Source: Muribaculum gordoncarteri | GTDB taxonomy: Bacteria > Bacteroidota > Bacteroidia > Bacteroidales > Muribaculaceae | Direction of reading: 5' to 3' | Length of the DNA: 64,000 nucleotides | NCBI RefSeq assembly: GCF_004803695.1 | Contig: NZ_CP039393.1 | Location: forward strand, 1,426,001-1,490,000 | Part shown: positions 28,516 to 38,423 of the stretch, in pieces | Numbering within the stretch: position 1 is the first letter of the stretch | Layout: each line of letters opens with the position of its first letter | Position numbers and translations under genes: made by a program | Notes under the pieces: model-generated | Seen by the model: the letters and a program-made list of their open reading frames with translations, nothing else | The model's database searches: none | What the model was told of the DNA's origin: nothing

Positions 28516-30096
28516 TTGGCTACATTAAACGATGAAATAAGCCGCAGACGCACGTTTGCAATCATCTCGCACCCTGATGCGGGTAAGACAACTTTGACCG
28601 AAAAGCTCCTGCTCTTCGGTGGTGCCATTCACGTTGCAGGTGCCGTAAAGTCAAACAAAATCAAGAAAACCGCGACATCTGACTGGATGGAGATTGAAAA
28701 GCAGCGCGGAATATCGGTAGCCACATCAGTGATGGGATTCAACTACGGTGATTATAAAATAAACATCCTCGACACTCCAGGTCACCAGGATTTTGCCGAG
28801 GACACCTACCGTACACTCACTGCCGTCGACAGCGTAATCATAGTGGTCGATGTGGCAAAGGGTGTCGAGCAGCAGACACGCAAACTGATGGAGGTGTGCC
28901 GAATGCGCAACACCCCCGTAATCATATTTGTCAACAAGCTCGACCGCGAAGGCCGCGATCCGTTTGAGATTCTTGACGAGCTTGAAGCCGAACTAAAGAT
29001 TGCGGTGCGTCCCCTATCATGGCCCATAAACATAGGTGCCAAATTCAAAGGCGTCTACAACATCTACGAGCACTCGCTCGACTTGTTCACCCCGAGCAAG
29101 ACTCAGGTCACCGAACGTGTCGAAATCGAAAATGTCGACGACCCGCGCATCGACGAGGCCGTAGGCGAGAAGGATGCATCAAAACTGCGCGAGGATCTGG
29201 AGCTAATCGAAGGTGTGTATCCTGAGCTTGATGTCAACGAATATCTTGCCGGAAAGGTGGCACCGGTGTTCTTCGGCTCGGCACTGAACACATTCGGCGT
29301 AAAGGAGCTTCTCGACTGCTTCGTAAAGATTGCTCCCTCACCCCGCCCTGTTCAGGCTGAGGAGCGTCAGGTTAATCCCGAGGAAGAACCGTTTAGCGGA
29401 TTCGTATTCAAGATTCACGCCAATATGGACCCCAACCACCGCTCATGTATAGCATTCGTCAAGGTGTGCTCGGGCCGATTTGAGCGTAATGCCAACTACA
29501 AGCACATACGCTCGGGCAAAATGATGCGATTTGCCGCTCCTACCGCATTCATGGCCCAGAAAAAGAACATTGTCGACGAGGCTTTCCCCGGCGACATCGT
29601 GGGTATTCCCGATACCGGAAACTTCAAGATAGGTGACACTCTCACCGAAGGCGAAAACCTGCATTACAAAGGATTGCCAAGCTTCTCGCCCGAGATGTTC
29701 AAATACATCGAGAACACCGACCCAATGAAAGCAAAGCAGCTTGAAAAGGGCATACAGCAGCTCATGGACGAAGGTGTGGCACAGCTGTTTGTCAACCAGT
29801 TTAACGGACGAAAAATAATAGGCACCGTAGGTCAGCTGCAATTTGAGGTCATCCAATACCGACTCCTCCACGAATACGGAGCTACGGTGAGATGGGAACC
29901 GCTATCGCTCTACAAGGCATGCTGGATTGAAAGCGACGACGAGGAGGCTCTCGCAGCTTTCAAGAAGCGCAAGCACCAGTTCATGGCTGTAGACCGCGAC
30001 GGACGCGATGTATTTCTCGCCGACTCAAACTATGTGTTGCAGATGGCGCAGTCCGATTTCCCCAAGATAAAATTCCACTTCACAAGCGAGTTTTAA
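28516..30096 (+). CDS. prfC: Peptide chain release factor 3
   Basis: 526 residues, full length. GTPase motifs: HPDAGKTTL (G1), DTPGHQDF (G3), NKLD (G4). It recycles RF1/RF2 from the ribosome. The start codon appears to be TTG (28516), because translation from there gives [17 protein letters not shown], the conserved family N-terminus, and no ATG lies between it and the G1 loop. Convergent with the downstream phosphatase. Confidence 0.95.
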   Translation: MATLNDEISRRRTFAIISHPDAGKTTLTEKLLLFGGAIHVAGAVKSNKIKKTATSDWMEIEKQRGISVATSVMGFNYGDYKINILDTPGHQDFAEDTYRTLTAVDSVIIVVDVAKGVEQQTRKLMEVCRMRNTPVIIFVNKLDREGRDPFEILDELEAELKIAVRPLSWPINIGAKFKGVYNIYEHSLDLFTPSKTQVTERVEIENVDDPRIDEAVGEKDASKLREDLELIEGVYPELDVNEYLAGKVAPVFFGSALNTFGVKELLDCFVKIAPSPRPVQAEERQVNPEEEPFSGFVFKIHANMDPNHRSCIAFVKVCSGRFERNANYKHIRSGKMMRFAAPTAFMAQKKNIVDEAFPGDIVGIPDTGNFKIGDTLTEGENLHYKGLPSFSPEMFKYIENTDPMKAKQLEKGIQQLMDEGVAQLFVNQFNGRKIIGTVGQLQFEVIQYRLLHEYGATVRWEPLSLYKACWIESDDEEALAAFKKRKHQFMAVDRDGRDVFLADSNYVLQMAQSDFPKIKFHFTSEF

Positions 30097-30121
30097 CTGT
30101 GGCCAACAGGGCCTATACAGG

Positions 30122-30781
30122 TTAATACTCCCTGTTGACAAGCTCGAAAATGTCGTCGGCCGTATTGACTATATGGTCGGCATGATACTCCTTCAACTCT
30201 GTCATAGGACGGAATCCCCAGGTCACGCCTACTGATTCTACACAGGCGCGACGCGCCGTTTCCATGTCGACACCCGAGTCACCCACATAGAGCACGGTCG
30301 CCTTAGGAGTCGGCGACTTCGACAGGATGTCAAACACAATCGATGGGTCGGGCTTTACGGGGACATCCTCTTTCTGCCCTTCAACGGCAGCCCATTCAAG
30401 ATTAGGGAAGAAATGTCCTATCAGCTTCTCCACCGCTTCCTGATACTTATTTGAGGCTACGGCTATCTTCACGCCTTTGTCGCGAAGATTTTCCAACAGC
30501 TGCGGAATTCCGGGATAAGGTACCGAATGGTCGGCCGAATGCTCGTCATAGTACTCCTTAAAATAGGTGCGCAGCTCCGCTACCGTGTCGTCATTGTCAA
30601 ATCCCGACGGAAGAGCCCGGCAAAGAAGTTTTTTAACTCCGTTGCCAACCATGGCCGGATAAGCCGACAGCGGATGCTCGGGAAATCCCATCTTTTTAAG
30701 CGCATAGTTGGTGGCTATGCCAAGGTCGGCTATCGTATTCAGCAAAGTTCCGTCAAGGTCAAATATAACCAACTCCTTCAT
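30122..30781 (-). CDS. HAD-family phosphatase, phosphoglycolate phosphatase-like
   Basis: 219 residues with the HAD motifs FDLDGTLLNT (Asp nucleophile and acid), VASNKY, KPDPSIV and YVGDSGVDMETA, and a helical cap domain between them. The most similar known family is Gph (phosphoglycolate phosphatase); the true substrate cannot be read from sequence. Lies upstream of and convergent with prfC. Confidence 0.85.
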   Translation of the reverse strand: MKELVIFDLDGTLLNTIADLGIATNYALKKMGFPEHPLSAYPAMVGNGVKKLLCRALPSGFDNDDTVAELRTYFKEYYDEHSADHSVPYPGIPQLLENLRDKGVKIAVASNKYQEAVEKLIGHFFPNLEWAAVEGQKEDVPVKPDPSIVFDILSKSPTPKATVLYVGDSGVDMETARRACVESVGVTWGFRPMTELKEYHADHIVNTADDIFELVNREY

Positions 30782-30814
30782 AAGTGTAATCGATTTTTTC
30801 TTTTAGTTCATTAA

Positions 30815-33163
30815 TTAAAACGGATAACCCACCGAGAAGTGGAATGTGGCATCGCGTCCCCAGCGAGGATGAAATAACGGCCAACGCTCCTGATTTTGCG
30901 CGGGATTGTAGGCCTTCATTCCAAGGTCAAGTCGCAACAGGAAATAAGTGAAGTCAAGTCGCAAGCCTATTCCGTAGGCAGCAGCAAGCTCCTTGTAGAA
31001 TTTATTGAACTTGAACATACCTCCCGGCTGATTCTCATAGTTATGTATCGTCCAGATGTTGCCGGCGTCGGCAAACAATGCGCCTTCCATTACCCAGAAC
31101 AGTTTGGCCCTGTACTCCACGCTGAGATCGAGCCTGATGTCACCGCACTGATTGATGAAGTCGGTCACCGAGTTCTTGGCATCGTAGCTACCAGGGCCAA
31201 GAGTTCTTACGCCCCATCCGCGCACACCGTTGGCACCTCCGGCAAAGAATCGCTTCTCAAAGGGAAGCATTGACGAGTTGCCGTAAGGCACCCCTATGCC
31301 CAGTCCGGCATGAAACGCAATCGAACTGCGTTCGTTGAAATTGCGTGTGAACGTATAGTCGGCGTCGGCTTTCACATATTGAGCATACTGTATGCCGAAG
31401 ACCTTATAGGCACCTTCGTGACGCTTTTGTCCGGTCAACGATGATATTCCATAGAGCAGATTTCCCGCAGCTTCAAATGTAGCCCTGATTGTGAATACCG
31501 ACGGCTGCAAGGCGTAACGGCGCAATGCACCTGACGCAATCATGCGCTTGTTGGTGCGGTAGTAGCTGTAGCCGGTGCGCATTATGAAGTGATCCTCGTA
31601 ACTGTAACGAAGCAACGGATTGGACGGTGCAATCTGGTTTATGAAGTCGATAGTGCTGCGCGGCAGATAAACGTAGTTGATGTCCACGAGGTCAAAGCGG
31701 TGACGCAGGTTGTTCTGACGGCTGGCCCAATGGTATTTCCAGGCGGCGCCTGCAATTATGCGTGTGTACTCGGGGCGCTCCTGATAGTTGAACGAAACAG
31801 CAAACTCAGTAGTGGCTCTCACCTTCTGCTTGAAGTTATAGGAGAGGAACGGAGCCTCAAACTGAGGGAACGTTATGCCAACCTCACCGGCATACTCCAT
31901 GTAACGGTTATTGATCAGTCCGTTGAAATCGCCCGAAAGGCTTTCGTAGCTTGTGCGGAACTTGGCTGTAAGAAGTTCCGAGCCGCGTGCAAGGTTGCGG
32001 TGCTGATAAGTGAGCCCTACACCGAAGCCGAGGTCGCCCTCGGAATTGGTTCCCTCAAGCTCAAGCGAAATACCCTGCTTCTTGCCTCGCGTAAGCAACA
32101 CGTAGGCATCGAGCATCACATCATCGCCCACAGCCCCCACCTGACGCATGTCGATGTTTACATAACGCAATATGCCAAACCGCCCGAGAGCCTCGTAGGT
32201 ACGGTCGACCTCCGATGCGTTATAACGGCCTCCGGCCTTCATGTAACAGGCATCGTAAAGCACCTGCGGACGCAGATAACGGTCCTCGCCATAAAGCACC
32301 GTAATGTCGCGGTAACGCACCGAATCGAGAGCATGGAAGTCGTAGTTACCATAGTTTTGCCCCGGATTGTAGTCGGTCACGAATATTATATTGCGTATGG
32401 TGTATATCTTGTGCAGAGCCGTAGAGTCATTGTCACTTCCCGACAGATGAGGCCGCCTGAGATTCATCGTGAGATTAACGTCACGCGCTCCGGCAAGAGT
32501 GTCGGCAGTGAACGTTATGTACTCCTTATTGAATGTGTAATAGCCTTTGTCGCGCAACAGTTCGGTGATTCTTATGCGCTCCTCGTCAAGCTTGTTACGG
32601 TCGAGGAGGTCACCGGGCTTAACAGTAAACGAAAGAGTGTCGCTCATCACAATCCCGGCTATCGCCGAATCAGGCAGATTGTAGTTGATTGTGGATATAT
32701 AATGCGGCTCTCCAGTGGTTATGTGATAGGTGACATCGATTTTCTTCTTGTTGTCACGACGAACCGTGTCGATTTCCACAACTGTGCCCATGTAACCGCG
32801 ATTGACCAAAGCCTGTCGCAACTGATAGGCCGATGCCTCGGTAAGTGCCTGATCATATATCACGGGCGGCTGTCCGAGCTTGCGCACCCAGCGGTTAAAC
32901 CACTTGGTGGTGTCGCTGCCTGACATGTTATAGGTGGCAAGTTGAAGTTTAAGAAATCCGAGCACTTTGTGGTTGGGAGTCTGTCGCAGGAAGTTGACCA
33001 GTTCGACGGGTGAAATGTCCTTATTGTCCTCTATCTTGATGTCGACCGACTCGACAAGATACTCTCCTTTGGGGACATGCTTGGTCGAGCTACATCCCCA
33101 AAGTGATGCAACAGCCAGTAATCCTATAATCCTAAACAGTAGTTTTCCCGATAACTTGCTCAT
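30815..33163 (-). CDS. TamL/BamA-like outer-membrane assembly protein
   Basis: 782 residues from Met at 33163 (MSKLSGKLLFRIIGLLAVAS). A lipoprotein signal with Cys in LWGCSSTK marks the lipidated Bacteroidetes TamA variant (TamL). POTRA-like repeats occupy roughly residues 30-380; the C-terminal half is a transmembrane beta barrel of the Omp85 family, ending with an aromatic residue (HFSVGYPF) and containing GGANGVRGWGV, the conserved lid-loop RGW motif. It assembles outer-membrane or surface proteins. A longer frame start at 33253 is rejected because it buries the signal peptide. Confidence 0.88.
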   Translation of the reverse strand: MSKLSGKLLFRIIGLLAVASLWGCSSTKHVPKGEYLVESVDIKIEDNKDISPVELVNFLRQTPNHKVLGFLKLQLATYNMSGSDTTKWFNRWVRKLGQPPVIYDQALTEASAYQLRQALVNRGYMGTVVEIDTVRRDNKKKIDVTYHITTGEPHYISTINYNLPDSAIAGIVMSDTLSFTVKPGDLLDRNKLDEERIRITELLRDKGYYTFNKEYITFTADTLAGARDVNLTMNLRRPHLSGSDNDSTALHKIYTIRNIIFVTDYNPGQNYGNYDFHALDSVRYRDITVLYGEDRYLRPQVLYDACYMKAGGRYNASEVDRTYEALGRFGILRYVNIDMRQVGAVGDDVMLDAYVLLTRGKKQGISLELEGTNSEGDLGFGVGLTYQHRNLARGSELLTAKFRTSYESLSGDFNGLINNRYMEYAGEVGITFPQFEAPFLSYNFKQKVRATTEFAVSFNYQERPEYTRIIAGAAWKYHWASRQNNLRHRFDLVDINYVYLPRSTIDFINQIAPSNPLLRYSYEDHFIMRTGYSYYRTNKRMIASGALRRYALQPSVFTIRATFEAAGNLLYGISSLTGQKRHEGAYKVFGIQYAQYVKADADYTFTRNFNERSSIAFHAGLGIGVPYGNSSMLPFEKRFFAGGANGVRGWGVRTLGPGSYDAKNSVTDFINQCGDIRLDLSVEYRAKLFWVMEGALFADAGNIWTIHNYENQPGGMFKFNKFYKELAAAYGIGLRLDFTYFLLRLDLGMKAYNPAQNQERWPLFHPRWGRDATFHFSVGYPF

Positions 33164-33292
33164 TTCACTTACAAAGTTAATGCAAGCAATTTGCATTGAA
33201 AAGATTTTACCGCGATTTTTAGCAAATAGAACGAGAAAGCCCACGAAATACATACGCGGGCTTTCATTATATCAAATCATCGATGTAGTTCA

Positions 33293-35353
33293 TCAGGCAT
33301 TCATCGACCTCAGGAGTTCATCGTTGTCACGAGTCTTCTCCATTTGGTCGCGCATGAATTCCATTGCCTCAATGGATGTGCGGTCGCTGAGGTAACGACG
33401 CAGAATCCACATTCGTTGCAATGTTTCGGGACGCAACAACAGGTCGTCGCGACGAGTGCTCGACGCCATAATGTCGACAGCCGGGAATATTCGCTTGTTC
33501 GATAGCTTGCGGTCGAGCTGAAGCTCCATGTTGCCGGTGCCCTTGAACTCTTCAAATATCACTTCATCCATCTTGGAGCTTGTTTCGGTCAACGCCGTAG
33601 CGATGATTGTAAGCGAACCTCCGTTTTCAATGTTACGGGCAGCACCGAAGAAGCGTTTGGGCTTTTGAAGCGCATTGGCATCAACACCTCCCGACAGAAT
33701 CTTGCCCGATGCAGGGGAAACCGTGTTATAGGCGCGTGCCAGACGAGTTATCGAGTCGAGCAATATCACAACATCGTGTCCGCACTCTACCATGCGCTTT
33801 GCCTTCTCAAGAACGATACTTGCAATTTTGACATGTCGGTCGGCCGGCTCATCGAATGTCGAAGCAATGACCTCGGCATTTACGCTACGGCTCATGTCGG
33901 TCACCTCCTCGGGACGCTCGTCGATAAGCAATATTATGATATATGTATCGGGGTGATTTTCAGCGATTGCATTGGCTATATCCTTCAGCAATATGGTCTT
34001 ACCGGTCTTGGGAGGAGCCACAATCAAGCCACGCTGGCCTTTGCCTATGGGCGAGAACATATCTACGACACGAGTCGACAGATTGCAGGTGCGACCACCG
34101 GTCAAGTCAAATTTTTCGTCGGGGAAAAGAGGCGTGAGATGTTCAAATGGAACACGGTCACGTATAAACTCGGGGGAGCGACCGTTTACACTCTGAACCG
34201 AGCTAAGCGGGAAATATTTCTCGCCCTCCTTAGGCGGACGAATCCATCCGTCAACGACATCGCCGGTCTTTAATCCGTAAAGTTTTATCTGAGCCTGAGT
34301 GACATAGACATCATCGGGCGACGACAGGTAGTTGTAGTCGCTTGAACGAAGGAATCCGTATCCGTCGGGCATCACCTCAAGCACACCGGTAGCCATCAAT
34401 ATGCCGTCAAAGTTGTATTGCGGCATTGGCGGTTCCTGAACCGGCTGAGGCTGATTGTTATTATTGTTGTTATTATTGCGGTTGCGCTTATTCTTCTTGC
34501 CGCCCTGATTATTATTGGGTTGCGGAGCGGGTTCCTGTCCGGGCTCACGAATGACAATGGGGGCTGTTGCTGCGGCTATTGCAGCGGCTGCGGCAGCTTC
34601 CTCCTTCTCACGCTGCGAACGTGGCACAAATTTACGCTCGGTACGGAAGAACGAGCCGAATGAACAGTCCTTTCCGGGACGGAAATCGCGTTTTTTGCCT
34701 TGTTGAGGAGCTACAGGTTGGTTTTCGTCAACAGGCAGTTCTTGTTCCTGAGCCTGTTCTTCAACAGCCTTAGGCTCGTCGGTAGCCGACGGCTCTTCAC
34801 CCGACACGGTAACTTCGGTAGCGGGAAGCGGAGCAACCAGCGTCATAATGTCGCGATGATCATTGTCATCGACAACTTCAACATGAGGAGGCAATTCGCG
34901 CTCAGGCTCTACAACCGGTTCAACCTTCTCATCGGTAGCATCCTGATCCTTAGGCTGATTCTGTAGAGCAGCCGCTTCTGCCGCCAACTGTTCCTTTGAC
35001 GGGCGCCCACGACGGCGACGCGGCGGTTCCGCCAACGGTTGTGACTGAACTGTTTCAGCGCCATCGGCGGTTAAATCCTGCGCTACAGGTGCCGACAGTT
35101 CGGCTACAGGCTGCTGTGCCGGTTGCTTCTTTTTCTTTTTAGGCTCATTATTTTTAGGAGTTTTGGGCTCTTTAGATGCCTTCTTCTTTTTCTCTACTGC
35201 TGAGGCGGCGACAATGTCCTCGGCCTGTTGGTCAAGGATCTTATACACAAGGTCTTCCTGGGACAATGCGTCGACCTTCTTCATACCCATAGATTCAGCA
35301 ATGCCCTTGAGTTCGCTCTCAGTCATTGCGTTGAGATCGGCGATATTATACAT
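33293..35353 (-). CDS. rho: Transcription termination factor Rho with a large disordered N-terminal insertion
   Basis: 686 residues versus about 420 in E. coli. An N-terminal Rho-N domain (about 1-45: [17 protein letters not shown]) is followed by about 255 residues of low-complexity sequence rich in Lys, Pro, Gln, Ala and a poly-Asn run (about 45-300). Then come the RNA-binding CSD domain ([15 protein letters not shown]) and the ATPase core: PPKTGKT Walker [11 protein letters not shown]-loop region VEKAKRMVE, and [11 protein letters not shown]. It is the hexameric helicase terminating transcription. Insertions of this kind are known in Bacteroides Rho, where they support condensate formation. 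Confidence 0.95.
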   Translation of the reverse strand: MYNIADLNAMTESELKGIAESMGMKKVDALSQEDLVYKILDQQAEDIVAASAVEKKKKASKEPKTPKNNEPKKKKKQPAQQPVAELSAPVAQDLTADGAETVQSQPLAEPPRRRRGRPSKEQLAAEAAALQNQPKDQDATDEKVEPVVEPERELPPHVEVVDDNDHRDIMTLVAPLPATEVTVSGEEPSATDEPKAVEEQAQEQELPVDENQPVAPQQGKKRDFRPGKDCSFGSFFRTERKFVPRSQREKEEAAAAAAIAAATAPIVIREPGQEPAPQPNNNQGGKKNKRNRNNNNNNNNQPQPVQEPPMPQYNFDGILMATGVLEVMPDGYGFLRSSDYNYLSSPDDVYVTQAQIKLYGLKTGDVVDGWIRPPKEGEKYFPLSSVQSVNGRSPEFIRDRVPFEHLTPLFPDEKFDLTGGRTCNLSTRVVDMFSPIGKGQRGLIVAPPKTGKTILLKDIANAIAENHPDTYIIILLIDERPEEVTDMSRSVNAEVIASTFDEPADRHVKIASIVLEKAKRMVECGHDVVILLDSITRLARAYNTVSPASGKILSGGVDANALQKPKRFFGAARNIENGGSLTIIATALTETSSKMDEVIFEEFKGTGNMELQLDRKLSNKRIFPAVDIMASSTRRDDLLLRPETLQRMWILRRYLSDRTSIEAMEFMRDQMEKTRDNDELLRSMNA

Positions 35354-35571
35354 TATAAACTGTTAGATTTTATATATCATTTTATGGCAGGTCGCTATTT
35401 TATAGTCATTCCGAGGCTAAAAGCCTCTTTTTAGCGACTAAACCAAGTTGAAACATCATATAGTAGTTAGTGAAGTTCACTCTTTGTGAGGAGTCGGGAT
35501 GTAGAACCATCCCGCGAGTGATATATGCTTAAAAGCATTGCAAAGTTAATCTCTTTAGCCGAAATAACAAA
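35354..35571 (-). promoter_or_regulatory. rho promoter and structured 5' leader
   Basis: Minus strand: -33 TTTG (35568-35571), 19-base spacer, -7 TAACTTTG (35541-35548), a perfect Bacteroidota promoter. It implies a leader of about 180 bases. The leader holds nested inverted repeats: outer GTCGCTA / TAGCGAC (near 35392-35438), inner GAGGC / GCCTC, and a second hairpin GGGATG / CATCCC near 35500. Rho autoregulation is common, so this leader is a candidate control region (inference). Confidence 0.6.
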
Positions 35572-35937
35572 CATTGAGCGTGAAAAGTTTTGCAAAATGC
35601 TAATGTTTTATCAAAAAACATCATTTTTTTAATCTCTTTGCTTTGAAGACTGACAAAAAGTCACTACCTTTGCCAAAGAATAGAGACACTTGTTGAACTT
35701 ACCTTAGACTGTATAATTATTTTACGCTAATTCATCAATGTGATTTATCGGACTAAGGAAAAGGCAACAATCCTCCCGGCAATGACGCTGCGAAGCGAAT
35801 AGCAGGAGATGAAGTGAAGAAAGTTTTTCTTTCTCAACACTTTAAATCGCTATAAGACAACTATCTTTAGAATCACAAAATCATGCCTTTTGGCTTTAGT
35901 CCGGTTCCTCCTTGTTTGAAAGGAGGGACGGGCAATT
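35542..35937. repeat. 396-bp direct repeat, left copy (target duplication of the IS1634-like element)
   Basis: Identical base for base, by eye, to 37963-38358. Homology starts at the -7 box of the rho promoter and stops right after the hairpin of the ncRNA terminator. Confidence 0.9.
35676..35937 (+). ncRNA. Candidate structured ncRNA, left copy (terminator T tract lost)
   Basis: A perfect promoter TTTG (35642-35645), N19, TACCTTTG (35665-35672) drives the plus strand, and no open frame follows. A long closing helix pairs CGGACTAAGGAAAAGGCA (from about 35750) with TGCCTTTTGGCTTTAGTCCG (near 35885-35904), with a GG bulge. Inside are a GNRA-capped hairpin CGCT-GCGA-AGCG and a hairpin AAGTG..GAAAG / CTTTC..CACTT. 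The terminator stem is present, but only two T follow before the insertion element starts. The overall shape resembles 6S RNA; identity unproven. Confidence 0.55.
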
Positions 35938-37962
35938 CGGTAGTTTGACAGTTGCATTTTCATGAATCTTTTTTGCTGGCACGCTTGCACGTGTCAAATT
36001 TTATTACTATCTTTGTAGCACCGTGTAGCAATCAACGGCAGGGCGGCATAATATGAAGCTGAAAATAACCAAGACAAAAAAGACTTCCATCCTTTATGTA
36101 CAGAAGGCATACAGGGACAAGAACGGCAAAAGTACCTCAAGAATCCATGAGCGCCTTGGAACGCTTGAGGAAGTTCGTCAGAGATGCGGAGACAGAGATC
36201 CTGTTGAATGGGCCAGGGAATATATCGCCAGGCTTACGGCACAGGAGAAGGAGGGCCGGCAGGTGATAATATCACGTCTGTCGCCCACAAAGCTTATTGA
36301 AAAAGGCGAGGCTCAGAGTTGCGAGAGCGGATATCTGTTTCTTAAACGGCTGTACCATAAGGTCGGGATGGACAGGATATGCGAGGCAATCTCACGTAAA
36401 CATAAGTTCGACTTCGATTTCAACAAAGTTCTGGAGCTGATGGTCTACGAACGGCTTTTGAGACCGGCTTCAAAACTAGGTAATTATCGCAGGAGCGGAA
36501 GCTATATCGAGCCTTTTGATATAGAAAAACAGCATATCTACAGGAGTCTGGATATCCTGGACAGACACGGTGAATACATCCAGAAGAGACTTTTCCTTAA
36601 TTCGTCAAAGGTTGTCGAACGGGATACGACCGTCATGTACTATGACTGCACCAACTATTTTTTCGAGAGAGAATCTGCCGATCCGGACTATGTGACAGAC
36701 AAAAAAGGGAACGTTCATGAACGTATACGCAAGTACGGAGTCTCCAAGGAACATCGACCGAACCCCATCGTACAGATGGGTATGTTCATCGACAACTCCG
36801 GCATGCCGGTTGCGATGTGCATCAATCCCGGCAATGCCAACGAACAGACTACCTTGATTCCAACTGAAAAGATTATAGTTGAGAAGATGGGGGTCAGCAA
36901 GATTGTAGTCTGTACAGACGGAGGTCTCTCTTCTGAAGGCAACCGGTCATATAACTCCACAGCAGAAAGATCATTCATAACGGTGCAGTCAATAAAGAAA
37001 CTGGAGGATAATCTCAGGGACTGGTGTCTGGAACCGACAGGATGGAAACTTGTAAAGTCCGACACGGTACAAAAAGACAAGCGGTACCGGGATGCAGACG
37101 AGGATGAACTGGAGTTTGACCTGACTGATGCCGATACTGCCCGTTATTACGGAGACCGCACTTTTTATCGCGAGCGTTGGATTGTCAATGAAAAGACAAA
37201 GTTCTCTCAAAGATTGATTGTGACATTTTCATACAAATACCGCGACTACCTCCGATTCCTGCGTCAACGCGAGATTGACAAGGCTGACAGCAATGCACGT
37301 GGAAACAGGACATTGACCAAATCTTATAAGAGCCCTGACAGGTTCCTTTCCGAGACCTACGCCACAGAAGACGGCGAGGTTGCGGTATTCAGAACCGTCT
37401 CCCTGAATCTTGACGCCATATCAGAAGAAGAAAAATATGACGGCTTCTATGCGATATGTACGGATCTGTCTGACAATGTGACGAAAATCATCGAACTGAA
37501 CCATAACCGCTGGGAGTCGGAGGATGCCTTCAGGGTCATCAAGACTGACTTCAAGGGTCGACCCGTCTTCGTCTGGACGGCGGAACACATAAGGGCCCAC
37601 TTCATTGTCTGCTTTATCACACTACTGCTCTTCAGAATAATGGAAAAGGAACTGAACTATAAATACACATCCTCCGCTATAATTGAGAAACTACGGTCAA
37701 TGACTATGAACATAGTCAAGGGAGAAGGCTACAAGCCTAACTTCACACGGGATGATCTTACCGATGACCTACATGCCAAAGCCGGCTTCAGACTCGACAC
37801 CGAGATTGTTACTCGTCAGAAAATCAAACAGATTATTGCTAATATTAAAAAAGGTTAAATATAGATAACCCCATTCCAGTGCTACATATATAGACCCTTT
37901 TGCACATGGCTTCACGCCAATGTACAAAAGGGTTTGCTCGTTTTTGGACTGTAAAAGATGGG
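35938..37962 (+). mobile_element. IS1634-family insertion sequence with a very long target duplication
   Basis: 2025 bases bounded by the 396-bp direct repeats. It contains one transposase gene and a hairpin at 37894-37933 (ACCCTTTTG / CAAAAGGGT) after it. Clear terminal inverted repeats are not visible; only a short imperfect match TTTGACAGT / TTTTACAGT lies about six bases inside each end. IS1634-family elements are known to create unusually long and variable target duplications, which fits. Confidence 0.8.
36053..37858 (+). CDS. IS1634-family transposase
   Basis: 601 residues, intact. DDE-type catalytic residues are visible in VMYYDCTNYFF (Asp), IVVCTDGGLSS (Asp) and HNRWESEDAFRVIK (Glu, in the conserved YREK-like helix position). 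The N-terminus MKLKITKTKKTSILYVQKAY and IHERLGTLEEV are characteristic of the family. The gene lies downstream of the duplicated ncRNA promoter on the same strand, so host transcription may reach it. Confidence 0.92.
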   Translation: MKLKITKTKKTSILYVQKAYRDKNGKSTSRIHERLGTLEEVRQRCGDRDPVEWAREYIARLTAQEKEGRQVIISRLSPTKLIEKGEAQSCESGYLFLKRLYHKVGMDRICEAISRKHKFDFDFNKVLELMVYERLLRPASKLGNYRRSGSYIEPFDIEKQHIYRSLDILDRHGEYIQKRLFLNSSKVVERDTTVMYYDCTNYFFERESADPDYVTDKKGNVHERIRKYGVSKEHRPNPIVQMGMFIDNSGMPVAMCINPGNANEQTTLIPTEKIIVEKMGVSKIVVCTDGGLSSEGNRSYNSTAERSFITVQSIKKLEDNLRDWCLEPTGWKLVKSDTVQKDKRYRDADEDELEFDLTDADTARYYGDRTFYRERWIVNEKTKFSQRLIVTFSYKYRDYLRFLRQREIDKADSNARGNRTLTKSYKSPDRFLSETYATEDGEVAVFRTVSLNLDAISEEEKYDGFYAICTDLSDNVTKIIELNHNRWESEDAFRVIKTDFKGRPVFVWTAEHIRAHFIVCFITLLLFRIMEKELNYKYTSSAIIEKLRSMTMNIVKGEGYKPNFTRDDLTDDLHAKAGFRLDTEIVTRQKIKQIIANIKKG

Positions 37963-38358
37963 AAAGTTAATCTCTTTAGCCGAAATAACAAACATTGAGC
38001 GTGAAAAGTTTTGCAAAATGCTAATGTTTTATCAAAAAACATCATTTTTTTAATCTCTTTGCTTTGAAGACTGACAAAAAGTCACTACCTTTGCCAAAGA
38101 ATAGAGACACTTGTTGAACTTACCTTAGACTGTATAATTATTTTACGCTAATTCATCAATGTGATTTATCGGACTAAGGAAAAGGCAACAATCCTCCCGG
38201 CAATGACGCTGCGAAGCGAATAGCAGGAGATGAAGTGAAGAAAGTTTTTCTTTCTCAACACTTTAAATCGCTATAAGACAACTATCTTTAGAATCACAAA
38301 ATCATGCCTTTTGGCTTTAGTCCGGTTCCTCCTTGTTTGAAAGGAGGGACGGGCAATT
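37963..38358. repeat. 396-bp direct repeat, right copy
   Basis: Identical by eye to 35542-35937. The divergent rho promoter box is broken here (TAACTTTC), while the ncRNA promoter and terminator are complete. Confidence 0.9.
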
Positions 38359-38363
38359 TTTTT
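38097..38363 (+). ncRNA. Candidate structured ncRNA, intact copy
   Basis: Promoter TTTG (38063-38066), N19, TACCTTTG (38086-38093). About 267 bases to an intrinsic terminator whose stem CCTCCTT / AAGGAGG extends outward with G-C pairs and ends in seven T (38357-38363). Same internal structure as the left copy. The promoter/terminator pair without an open frame is the main evidence; 6S RNA (including the flavobacterial 6S type) is the best guess. Confidence 0.6.
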
Positions 38364-38423
38364 ATCCCCCACCCCGCAATCAGCAGCAAATCCACCATGT
38401 CACCGTGCGCCGGCATCATTATA

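Noticed and set aside
31589-32923. 444-codon plus-strand open frame
   Set aside because: It lies entirely antisense to the TamL gene, which has clear domain motifs; low stop density there is a composition effect.
33665-34273. 202-codon plus-strand open frame
   Set aside because: Antisense shadow of the conserved rho ATPase core.
34436-34520. AAT/ATT-rich repeat as a microsatellite or CRISPR-like array
   Set aside because: It encodes the poly-Asn tract of Rho; no spacer/repeat structure. No CRISPR array was seen anywhere in the window.
35542-38358. Interpretation of the 396-bp repeats as a composite transposon or recombination product
   Set aside because: The repeats contain host features (rho promoter box, ncRNA) and directly abut the element ends, which fits a long IS1634-type target duplication better.
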